A stretch of 64,000 nt of DNA from Ruoffia tabacinasalis (lineage in GTDB: Bacteria; Bacillota; Bacilli; Lactobacillales; Aerococcaceae). This document shows, in pieces, positions 8,515-15,650 of the stretch. The position numbers and the translations under genes are program-made. Each line of letters opens with the position of its first letter. Positions within the stretch are counted from its first letter, which is position 1. The notes under the pieces are model-generated. The model did no database searches and was not told the origin of the DNA. It saw only the letters and a program-made list of their open reading frames with translations. Location: positions 11,704 to 75,703 of the forward strand of contig NZ_JBHSHQ010000009.1 of NCBI RefSeq assembly GCF_042652985.1, read 5' to 3'.

Positions 8515-9453
8515 ATGTATGATTTTATGCGAAAAATTCCTGGAGGCCTCTTATTAGTTCCAATGCTTCTAGCAGCTTTAATGAATACTTTTCTACCAAA
8601 CTTCTTCACTAACCTCGGCGGTGTGAGTGAAGCCTTGTTTACAACAAGTGGATTAAATTACGTCATTGGGGCAGCCTGTTTCTGTTCTGGTGCAGGTATC
8701 GATGTTAAACGTTTAGCCATTGTCTTTAAAAAACAAGGTTTATTATTAGTCGTAAAAACAATTATTTGTTTAGTTGTAGGCTTTTTTTATATTCAATTCT
8801 TTGGTATGGGTGGCGTTTTAGGTATTAGTGCCATTGCACTAATCACAGCCATCTGTAGTACAAACCCGTCATTATATTTAGCCTTAGAGCAAGACTACGG
8901 AACACAAGATGATTTGAATGCCTTTGGATTGGTAGGTCTATTCTGTGTCCCTGCTTACCCTATGCTTGTCTTCAGTATTGCACAATCTACCCCAGTTGAC
9001 TGGACACCCATTTTATCAACGCTTGTACCTATTATCTTTGGTATGATTGTGGGAAACCTTGATAAAAAAATGGCAGATTACTTAGCACCTGGTGTAGTAG
9101 TGTTAACCCCTTTTATGGGTTGGGTCTTTGGTGCTGGAATTAATTTATTCGACGCACTTCAATCAGGACTTCAAGGAATCTTATTAACAGTAATCTTTTA
9201 CGTCCTATTAGTTCCAATTTTAGTTATCTTTGAACATCGTATCTTACATGAAGATGGTGTATCTTCTCTGGCGGTGTCTTCAATTGCAGGTATGTCCGTG
9301 TCAGTACCTGCTTTAATCGCTTTTTCAGCACCTGAATATGCTATTTACGTTGAAAGTGCGACAGCTCAAATTGCGTTAGGTGTTGTTATTACAAGTATTG
9401 TGACGCCGATGTTAGCCCGTTGGGAATTTAAACATACACACCCGAATGCCTAG
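8515..9453 (+). CDS. 2-keto-3-deoxygluconate permease family transporter
   Basis: This 312-residue, strongly hydrophobic protein has about ten membrane segments. The N-terminal MRKIPGGLLLVPMLLAALMN and the GAACFCSGAGIDV segment are typical of KdgT permeases, proton symporters for 2-keto-3-deoxygluconate. No KDG kinase, aldolase or uronate gene is nearby, and it is a single-gene unit between two terminators, so the substrate is inferred from family membership only. AGAAGG precedes the ATG. Confidence 0.82.
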   Translation: MYDFMRKIPGGLLLVPMLLAALMNTFLPNFFTNLGGVSEALFTTSGLNYVIGAACFCSGAGIDVKRLAIVFKKQGLLLVVKTIICLVVGFFYIQFFGMGGVLGISAIALITAICSTNPSLYLALEQDYGTQDDLNAFGLVGLFCVPAYPMLVFSIAQSTPVDWTPILSTLVPIIFGMIVGNLDKKMADYLAPGVVVLTPFMGWVFGAGINLFDALQSGLQGILLTVIFYVLLVPILVIFEHRILHEDGVSSLAVSSIAGMSVSVPALIAFSAPEYAIYVESATAQIALGVVITSIVTPMLARWEFKHTHPNA

Positions 9454-9472
9454 TGCAAAATAAAACTATACA

Positions 9473-9520
9473 AAAAAAGTGCTTAAGATTTTTCATTACG
9501 AAAATCTTAAGCACTTTTTT
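9473..9520. terminator. bidirectional terminator between the KdgT-type gene and smpB
   Basis: A 20-bp inverted repeat (9473-9492 and 9501-9520; core AAGTGCTTAAGATTTT) has A and T runs at its outer ends. It can terminate the plus-strand permease gene and the converging smpB transcript. Confidence 0.93.
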
Positions 9521-9521
9521 A

Positions 9522-9980
9522 TTATCTTGCTTTTAAAGCACGGTCAATATCACGTTTCATTTGTTGTTCTTTTAATGAATGACGTTTGTCATATCGGTTT
9601 TTACCTTCGGCTAAACCAATAAGAACTTTTGCTCTCCCTCTAACAATATATACTTTTAAAGGTATAATTGTTAGTCGATTTTGTTTGACTTCACGTTCTA
9701 ATTTTTCAATTTCTTTTTTGTGAAGTAATAACTTCCGATTTCTCAACGGATCATGATTGAATATATTCCCTTGTTCATAAGGGCTTATATGAACATTTTT
9801 AAGGAAAGCTTCGCCTTGACGGATTGAAACGAACCCATCTTTCAAGTTAATCTTCCCTTGTCGGATCGATTTAATTTCAGTTCCTTGTAATACTAGTCCC
9901 GCTTCGACGGTTTCGAGTATCGTAAAGTCATGCCGTGCTTTTCTATTCTGTGCTAATGGTTTGTCTTGCTGTTTCGCCAT
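9522..9980 (-). CDS. smpB: SsrA-binding protein SmpB
   Basis: This protein of about 152 residues binds tmRNA and is required for trans-translation of stalled ribosomes. The family core is visible: LAQNRKARHDF, EAGLVLQGTEIKSIR, KDGFVSIRQGEAFL and the C-terminal GKNRYDKRHSLKEQQMKRD region. I prefer ATG 9980 over ATG 9986 because GAGGG lies six bases upstream of 9980 but directly abuts 9986. It follows rnr, and SecG is encoded further upstream, the common secG-rnr-smpB order. The tmRNA gene (ssrA) is not in this window. Confidence 0.94.
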   Translation of the reverse strand: MAKQQDKPLAQNRKARHDFTILETVEAGLVLQGTEIKSIRQGKINLKDGFVSIRQGEAFLKNVHISPYEQGNIFNHDPLRNRKLLLHKKEIEKLEREVKQNRLTIIPLKVYIVRGRAKVLIGLAEGKNRYDKRHSLKEQQMKRDIDRALKAR

Positions 9981-10005
9981 AGTCATCCCTCGTTTACATC
10001 AAAGG

Positions 10006-12354
10006 CTATTTTTTCCGTTTTCTAATTTGGAATTTCTTGCCTTTTTTATTATTCCCTTTAGACGATTGTTTCGCAACTTGTTTAAAGGATTGTCTATTGT
10101 TACTTTGTCTTTTAGGTTTGCGACTTTTTTTCTCGCTTCGATTCTTATTCTCACTAATAACATGTTCTAAGTCTTTGTTATCCGTTGGGTACGTTTCAAT
10201 GAGTTTGAAATCAATCTCGCGGTCTTCAATACTTACACGTTCAACTTCAATTAAGACTCTTTGACCAATGCGGTACACGTTGTTTGTGTTCTCGCCAATG
10301 AGAATTAAGTGTTGTTGATCATAACGGTAATAATCATCTTTTAATTCTTGCAATGAAATTAAACCTTCAACCGTGTTATCTAATTGAATGAACATTCCAA
10401 ATGACGTCACTGAACTCACAGTTCCTTCAAATTGTTCTCCAACTTTATCTAACATATATTCAGCTTTCTTCAATGCATCTGTTTCACGCTCAGCTTCAAC
10501 CGCACGACGTTCCATCTTAGATGAATGATCTGCGATATCTGGTAATTTTTGTGCAATATCTCTCTTTTGCTCTGATGTTGGCGTTGCTTCTAGATACTTA
10601 TGAATTAAACGGTGAACCATTAAGTCTGGATAACGTCTAATCGGTGAAGTAAAGTGAGTATAATCTTTGGCAGCTAAACCGTAATGACCGAATGGCTCAT
10701 CCGTATAGCGTGCTTGTTGCATACTTCTTAACATCATCATCGATACAACTTCTTCATAAGGTGTATCCGATAATTCATCCAAAGCTTCTTGTAATTGTTT
10801 TGGTTTAATTGATTCAGCACGACCTCTTAAGACCACACCAAAAGCGGTAATAAATTCCGCAAAGCGTTGCATACGTTCTTCATCTGGTTGCTCGTGGACA
10901 CGGTAAATCATTGGCCAGTCTTTCTCAGTATATGTTCTTGCGATTGTTTCATTCGCTGCTAACATAAATGACTCGATTAATCTTTCTCCGACCCCTCTTT
11001 GGCGGTGAACGATATCTATAGGTTTCCCGTCTTCATCAACGATAATTTGCGCTTCAGGTGTTTCAAAGCTTAACGCTCCACGGTTTTGACGCATACCTTC
11101 CAGAATAAAGTGTAATTCACTCATCTGATCAAGCATCTCAGAAATTTCATGATACTCTTTTCTTAAATCTTCATCGCCAGCTAGAATGGCATTCACATCT
11201 GTATAAGTCATTCGGTATGAAGAATTGATCACACTTAGGAAGATATCTTGATCAACGACGCGACCATTTGAATCAATGGTCATCTCACAAGATATAGTTA
11301 AACGGTCTTCATTCGGTAATAGCGAACAAATCCCATTCGATAATCTTTGTGGAAGCATTGGAACCACTCTATCTGTTAAGTAGACAGATGTCCCTCTAGC
11401 TAGTGCTTCCGAATCAATCGGTGAATTCTCAGTCACATAGTGAGAAACATCCGCAATATGCACACCTAAACGGTAGTGACCATTATCAAGTTTTTCTAAT
11501 GAAATCGCATCATCTAAGTCTTTTGCATCTGCCCCATCAATTGTAATAATCAATTCATCTCTTAAGTCACGACGACCTTCAATATCTTTTGGATCGATAT
11601 CTTGTTCAATCGCTTTTGCTTCTTCTAAGACTTGTTCTGGGAATTCTGATGGAATATTGAATTGGTACAAGATAGCTAGAATATCTACACCTGGCGCATC
11701 TTTATGACCAATTTCTTTCGCTACTAGACCAGTTAGATTATTTGGCTTATCCATCGTTGGATAATCTTTAATCTTTACAATCACAATCGAATGACTCACT
11801 GGTTTCAAGCCGTCTGGTAGAACTTCAACTTTCAATTCATCGCTGAATTTCCCTTGAGGAATTACAAAGCCTAAAAAGCCTGTTGAATCGCGCATTTCTT
11901 TGTCATAGGCGACAAATTCTCCCACAATTTGTGTTGATGCTCTTTCAACAATGTTATCTACACGAGCTTCAGACCCTTTTCCTGTCGATGAATTGACGTG
12001 TTTAATAATCGTTGCTTCAACCGTATCGCCATCCATGGCATTCCCTACTTTTCCAGGTGGTACGAATAAATCCGGCTGTTCAGGATCGTAATCGATAAAG
12101 CCAAATCCACGGTCATTCCCACGGAAAGTTCCGACAGCCGTTTCTTTTTTAGTACTTTTCGCTTTAAAACGGCCAGTGTCTGTTACTTCTAATTCATTAA
12201 TTCGCTCTAAAAATGCTAAAGCTTTGACTAATTTCTTGAAATTTTTACTTCCCTGATAATTAAAATGTTGGGCGATTTCATTTGTTTGATAATTTCTATC
12301 TGGGTTCTGTTGTAAAAACTCTAATATTCGTTCTTCTAATTTTGATAAACTCAT
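10006..12354 (-). CDS. rnr: ribonuclease R
   Basis: This 782-residue 3'-5' exoribonuclease of the RNase II/R family degrades structured RNA and works with SmpB/tmRNA on non-stop mRNAs. Domain order: N-terminal helix-turn-helix (about 1-65), two cold-shock OB domains (about 70-230, FRGNDRGFGFIDYD), the RNB catalytic domain with the acidic cluster DGADAKDLDDA (about 272), an S1 domain (about 640-720, GTVSSVTSFGMFIQL) and a Lys/Arg-rich tail in the last ~45 residues. It sits directly upstream of smpB. Confidence 0.96.
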   Translation of the reverse strand: MSLSKLEERILEFLQQNPDRNYQTNEIAQHFNYQGSKNFKKLVKALAFLERINELEVTDTGRFKAKSTKKETAVGTFRGNDRGFGFIDYDPEQPDLFVPPGKVGNAMDGDTVEATIIKHVNSSTGKGSEARVDNIVERASTQIVGEFVAYDKEMRDSTGFLGFVIPQGKFSDELKVEVLPDGLKPVSHSIVIVKIKDYPTMDKPNNLTGLVAKEIGHKDAPGVDILAILYQFNIPSEFPEQVLEEAKAIEQDIDPKDIEGRRDLRDELIITIDGADAKDLDDAISLEKLDNGHYRLGVHIADVSHYVTENSPIDSEALARGTSVYLTDRVVPMLPQRLSNGICSLLPNEDRLTISCEMTIDSNGRVVDQDIFLSVINSSYRMTYTDVNAILAGDEDLRKEYHEISEMLDQMSELHFILEGMRQNRGALSFETPEAQIIVDEDGKPIDIVHRQRGVGERLIESFMLAANETIARTYTEKDWPMIYRVHEQPDEERMQRFAEFITAFGVVLRGRAESIKPKQLQEALDELSDTPYEEVVSMMMLRSMQQARYTDEPFGHYGLAAKDYTHFTSPIRRYPDLMVHRLIHKYLEATPTSEQKRDIAQKLPDIADHSSKMERRAVEAERETDALKKAEYMLDKVGEQFEGTVSSVTSFGMFIQLDNTVEGLISLQELKDDYYRYDQQHLILIGENTNNVYRIGQRVLIEVERVSIEDREIDFKLIETYPTDNKDLEHVISENKNRSEKKSRKPKRQSNNRQSFKQVAKQSSKGNNKKGKKFQIRKRKK

Positions 12355-12388
12355 AGTGCCCTCCTTCTGTACAATATTTATTGTACGA

Positions 12389-13138
12389 CTATTTAAAACT
12401 TGTTATAAAGTCGAATAGTGCTGCTTCAAAGTCTTTGCGATTTCGGTTCACGGTGATCACATGTGTGTTTTCTGGGAACCAATTGAAGTCCACTTTCGCG
12501 TTTACTAACGCATTTTGTAATTTTTTTGCATCTTTTTCATTAATCATCTCATCTTTACCAGATTGAGCAATGAAAAAGGGTTGATCGATATTTTCTAGTT
12601 GACCTTGGAATTCGCTCTTGAAAGCTTCAAGTTGCTTCATTTGGTCTCTATGCTTAGTGAGGATGCCGTCGATCTCTTGATTGTAATTATCTTCAGATGA
12701 GAAGCGTTTGAAGATTGCTTTCACATAAGAAGTAAAATGCACTTCTACATCAATCGGGTTCTCAGTATATACAGGTGAGTTAAATACGCCCCCACCTTGA
12801 ACGTCAAGTTTTGGCTGTGTCATTAACCATGTCGCAAAAATACCACCCAATGACAAGCCAAAGACAAGTATTCTATCATACTCATCTTGCATCGCTTCAA
12901 CCGCATCAAGGGCTTGTTGCTTCCATGTAGTAATATCTGCATCCAAAATATCGTTCACATCTTTTGTGGCATGCCCTTCAAATTTCGGACATAAAACGCC
13001 GTAGCCGCTACGATTTAGCTCTCTCGCTAATAGATTTACATCATTTGGTGATCCGGTATAGGCGTGGAATAATATGATTCCAGTCTCTTTGTTCTCACCT
13101 TCATAATACTTTGCATCTTTTATTTCGTTTAATTTCAA
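12389..13138 (-). CDS. carboxylesterase, alpha/beta hydrolase (Est/YvaK type)
   Basis: This 249-residue single-domain hydrolase has the nucleophile elbow GLSLGG (Ser96), the oxyanion strand GIILFHAYTGSPNDV near residue 20, a catalytic Asp candidate in SGKDEMI and a His in PENTHVITVNR near the C-terminus. This matches the Est30/YvaK carboxylesterases, which hydrolyse short acyl esters or monoglycerides and are often found between secG and rnr. The physiological substrate is unknown. Confidence 0.85.
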   Translation of the reverse strand: MKLNEIKDAKYYEGENKETGIILFHAYTGSPNDVNLLARELNRSGYGVLCPKFEGHATKDVNDILDADITTWKQQALDAVEAMQDEYDRILVFGLSLGGIFATWLMTQPKLDVQGGGVFNSPVYTENPIDVEVHFTSYVKAIFKRFSSEDNYNQEIDGILTKHRDQMKQLEAFKSEFQGQLENIDQPFFIAQSGKDEMINEKDAKKLQNALVNAKVDFNWFPENTHVITVNRNRKDFEAALFDFITSFK

Positions 13139-13208
13139 GTATGAACCCTCCCAAAAACTTTATAAACAAAGTTTACATGATATTGACTAATAGTTAAACT
13201 AATTAGAT

Positions 13209-13269
13209 TAAAAAAAGAACAAGCCCATATAGCAATCCATCAAGCACGAATTACTTTGAACATTGTTCT
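13209..13269 (-). terminator. probable terminator downstream of secG
   Basis: Seven-bp arms (AGAACAA at 13216-13222 and TTGTTCT at 13263-13269) with a partly self-complementary interior are followed on the minus strand by a run of T (13210-13216). The loop is long, so termination may be inefficient. The rest of 13139-13287 shows nothing else. Confidence 0.5.
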
Positions 13270-13287
13270 GATTAATTAATATAAAAC

Positions 13288-13518
13288 TTATTTACTTGAT
13301 AAATAAGCCAATGTAATTGTTAAGACAAAGAATAAAATTCCTAAAATAGTTGTTGCACGAATTAAGAAAACTTCAAATCCTCTTGCACGTGTCTTCGGTT
13401 GTCCGTCATCGCCCCCACCGAGCATACTTGCTGCATTACTCTTAGATGGTTGCATAACAACAAAAATAATCATTAAAATTGCTACAATAATCAAAGCTGT
13501 AAGTAAAACTTGATACAA
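13288..13518 (-). CDS. secG: preprotein translocase subunit SecG
   Basis: SecG is a 76-residue, two-helix membrane subunit of the SecYEG channel. Helix 1 (LLTALIIVAILMIIFVVMQ) is followed by the conserved loop SKSNAASMLGGGDD and helix 2 (TTILGILFFVLTITLAYL). The frame is open to an ATG at 13581, but I choose the TTG at 13518. A GGAGG lies eight bases upstream of it, inside the open frame, and the protein then has the normal SecG length with the N-terminus starting at helix 1. The gene lies upstream of the esterase, rnr and smpB. Confidence 0.88.
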   Translation of the reverse strand: MYQVLLTALIIVAILMIIFVVMQPSKSNAASMLGGGDDGQPKTRARGFEVFLIRATTILGILFFVLTITLAYLSSK

Positions 13519-13672
13519 AGGTCTTACCTCCTCTATAAAATATCCATTACTCATAATATCATTTATTATATATATTATCAATTAATGTTCCTGCTAATAA
13601 TCATTATACTGTAAATCCTAATTAACAATCAACCGCAATCTGACGAAATTATCATCACCCATGCGACTTTCT

Positions 13673-13701
13673 TTGACACAGCAAATTCAAACATGATAAA
13701 T
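13673..13701 (+). promoter_or_regulatory. sigma-A promoter of the ArsR-family gene
   Basis: A perfect -35 TTGACA (13673-13678) and a -10-like ATAAAT (13696-13701) are separated by 17 nt. The predicted transcript would start after ATG 13703, which favours the downstream start at 13733 for the regulator. Confidence 0.6.
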
Positions 13702-13732
13702 TATGAGTATTGATAAAGAATGGAGTAATCAA

Positions 13733-14023
13733 ATGCAAAATGAAGAGAACATACTAGCGGTCAGTCGCTACTTTAAAATACTAAGTGATTATAATCGCTT
13801 ATCAATTCTTTACTTACTCAAAGAACAGAAACGTTCAGTCTCTCAGATTGTTGAAGCCTTGCATTTAGAGCAATCAGCGGTATCACACCAATTAAAGATA
13901 TTAAGAGACTCACGCTTAGTCAAAGCGGAACGACAAGGTAAATCAATGATTTATGAATTAGATGATGATCATGTCTTCACTATCCTTCATCAAATTGTTG
14001 ATCACGTCCAAGAAAACGAATAA
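13733..14023 (+). CDS. ArsR/SmtB family metal-responsive repressor
   Basis: This winged-helix repressor of about 96 residues contains the recognition region SVSQIVEALHLEQSAVSHQL. The C-terminal helix reads DDHVFTILHQIVDHVQE. Its Asp-x-His, His eleven residues on and Glu three further reproduce the D/H/H/E zinc site of helix 5 in SmtB-type sensors (known family site; metal identity inferred). ATG 13733 is chosen because GGAGT precedes it and because ATG 13703 lies too close to the predicted -10. It is followed 29 bases later by a Nudix gene, not by a metal transporter. Confidence 0.85.
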   Translation: MQNEENILAVSRYFKILSDYNRLSILYLLKEQKRSVSQIVEALHLEQSAVSHQLKILRDSRLVKAERQGKSMIYELDDDHVFTILHQIVDHVQENE

Positions 14024-14052
14024 GTCTAGCTAATTGAAAGGAAATGATTCAT

Positions 14053-14667
14053 GTGTCAAAGCAATGGTTAGAATGGGCAAAAGAATTGCAAGCCCTTGCC
14101 CAAACCGGTCTTCACTACACAAAAGATGTCTATGATAAAGAACGATTCCAGAGAATCCGCGAGATGAGTTGGCAAATGCTCGCAACCTTAAACGATAGCG
14201 ACATGAATGAGATCAAAGCATTATTCCACATTGAAGACGGCTACCAAACACCCAAAGTCGATACACGAGCGGTTGTTTGGAAAGAGGATAAGATCCTTTT
14301 AGTCCAAGAGAATGACGGTCGTTGGGCCCTTCCTGGTGGTTGGATGGACATTACAGAAACCGTCTCATCTAATGCCGAAAAAGAATTGTTCGAAGAAGCT
14401 GGTGTGGTTGGAAAAGCAGACCGAATTATTGCCATCCATGACCATCACCGGCATAATGTTGTGAATCAGATTTTTACTATTATTAAAATTTTCGTAGAAT
14501 GTCACTATATTAACGGTGAATTCAAACTAAACAGTGAAACAATCGGTATGGACTTTTTCGATATGGACCATTTACCGACATTAAATGATAGCAAAACGAC
14601 ATATGAACAATTAGAACTATGCTGGCGTGCGCATAAAGATGCATCATTTAAAATTGAATTCGATTAA
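14053..14667 (+). CDS. Nudix hydrolase with N-terminal Nudix_N-type domain
   Basis: A helical N-terminal domain (about 1-65, KQWLEWAKELQALAQTGL...) of the type found before nucleoside-diphosphate-X hydrolases is followed by a Nudix domain. The Nudix box GWMDITETVSSNAEKELFEE is intact except for Lys replacing the usual Arg before EL, a conservative change. The substrate is probably a nucleotide-sugar or ADP-ribose-like compound, which sequence cannot settle. GTG 14053 is preferred to ATG 14044 because the AAAGGA sits only one base from the latter. It is probably cotranscribed with the repressor. Confidence 0.82.
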   Translation: MSKQWLEWAKELQALAQTGLHYTKDVYDKERFQRIREMSWQMLATLNDSDMNEIKALFHIEDGYQTPKVDTRAVVWKEDKILLVQENDGRWALPGGWMDITETVSSNAEKELFEEAGVVGKADRIIAIHDHHRHNVVNQIFTIIKIFVECHYINGEFKLNSETIGMDFFDMDHLPTLNDSKTTYEQLELCWRAHKDASFKIEFD

Positions 14668-14670
14668 AAA

Positions 14671-14699
14671 AAGCCTTCTTGCCTCAGCAAGAAGGTTTT
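14671..14699. terminator. bidirectional terminator between the Nudix and PHP genes
   Basis: A nine-bp perfect stem (CCTTCTTGC at 14674-14682, GCAAGAAGG at 14687-14695) with a 4-nt loop is flanked by A and T runs, between convergent genes. Confidence 0.9.
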
Positions 14700-14704
14700 A
14701 TTTA

Positions 14705-15490
14705 TTATTGGGGTATATCAACGTAATGTGGGACACCTTTTTGGAATACAACTAATTGATTCACATCATGATTTCTCAATTTGTTAAAAGCTTCTTCAAA
14801 CCCTAACTGATAATCTCCGGCCACATGCGCATCAGAACTTACTGTGAACATGTCTCCCCCAACACTTTTATATAAATCAATCGCATAGTCATAAAGATGG
14901 TCGTTGTCATAACGATACATACTTCGAGTATTTAATTCTAATGCTTGTTCATTTGACACCATGGTTTCAAAGATTTGAAGAAGTAAGTCCTCACTATCAT
15001 GTAAATCTTCAACCTTCACTGCATCGTAGCCTCTCAGCCCAAAATCAAAATGCGCTAAAACATTCGCATATGGAGCGTTTCTAACGGCTTCCAGCATCAA
15101 ACCGAAGTATTCCTCTAGATGTGTCTTCAAGTCCTTTACATCGTGGTTTAAGGTCATAAAACCATGTTTTCCGTTATGATGGATACTGAGTAACTTAATA
15201 TCATAGTCTTTTCCTTCTAAAAACTGTTCAATCTTATCTCGATCGGCATAAGTAAACCCAATCTCAATCCCTCGAAGAAGACGATTATCATATTCTTCGT
15301 TCAACTCAGCAATCTTCTTCGAATAACCTTCGTAATCTGGAATCACATCATCGTGCGATTGATCTGGACTATAGAAATCAATGTGCTCTGTCGTTACAAC
15401 AGGCAATTCGCCTTGAGATAAATAATTCTCAAATTGTTCTTTTGAATCGGGAGAAAAATATGTGTGTAAGTGTTGATCGTAATATTGCAT
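14705..15490 (-). CDS. PHP-domain phosphatase, histidinol-phosphatase (HisJ) family
   Basis: This 261-residue PHP (polymerase and histidinol phosphatase) metallophosphatase has an N-terminal DQHLHTYFSPDS metal motif, TTEHIDF near residue 34, GIEIGF, LSIHH, a LAHFDFGLRGYD segment and the C-terminal SSDAHVAGDYQLG motif. These are the ligands of the trinuclear site. The family includes histidinol phosphatases of the HisJ type. No other histidine gene is nearby, so the role in histidine synthesis is unproven; another phosphate ester is possible. Confidence 0.8.
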   Translation of the reverse strand: MQYYDQHLHTYFSPDSKEQFENYLSQGELPVVTTEHIDFYSPDQSHDDVIPDYEGYSKKIAELNEEYDNRLLRGIEIGFTYADRDKIEQFLEGKDYDIKLLSIHHNGKHGFMTLNHDVKDLKTHLEEYFGLMLEAVRNAPYANVLAHFDFGLRGYDAVKVEDLHDSEDLLLQIFETMVSNEQALELNTRSMYRYDNDHLYDYAIDLYKSVGGDMFTVSSDAHVAGDYQLGFEEAFNKLRNHDVNQLVVFQKGVPHYVDIPQ

Positions 15491-15611
15491 AATAGCTCCT
15501 TTTCATCTGAATATACTATAATACGGTTTAAACAAATCCTCCTTAATTATATCGAAAATACGCAACACTTCAAAATTCTTGCACTGTATTTGAGAGCTAA
15601 AAATAGCATAA

Positions 15612-15640
15612 TAAAAAAGCCGCTAGCCTTAACTAGCGAC
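15612..15640 (-). terminator. intrinsic terminator of the LPXTG repeat protein gene
   Basis: The stem CGCTAG/CTAGCG (15621-15626 and 15633-15638) is extended by flanking pairs and followed on the minus strand by a T run (complement of 15613-15618). Confidence 0.85.
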
Positions 15641-15650
15641 TTGAGATTCA

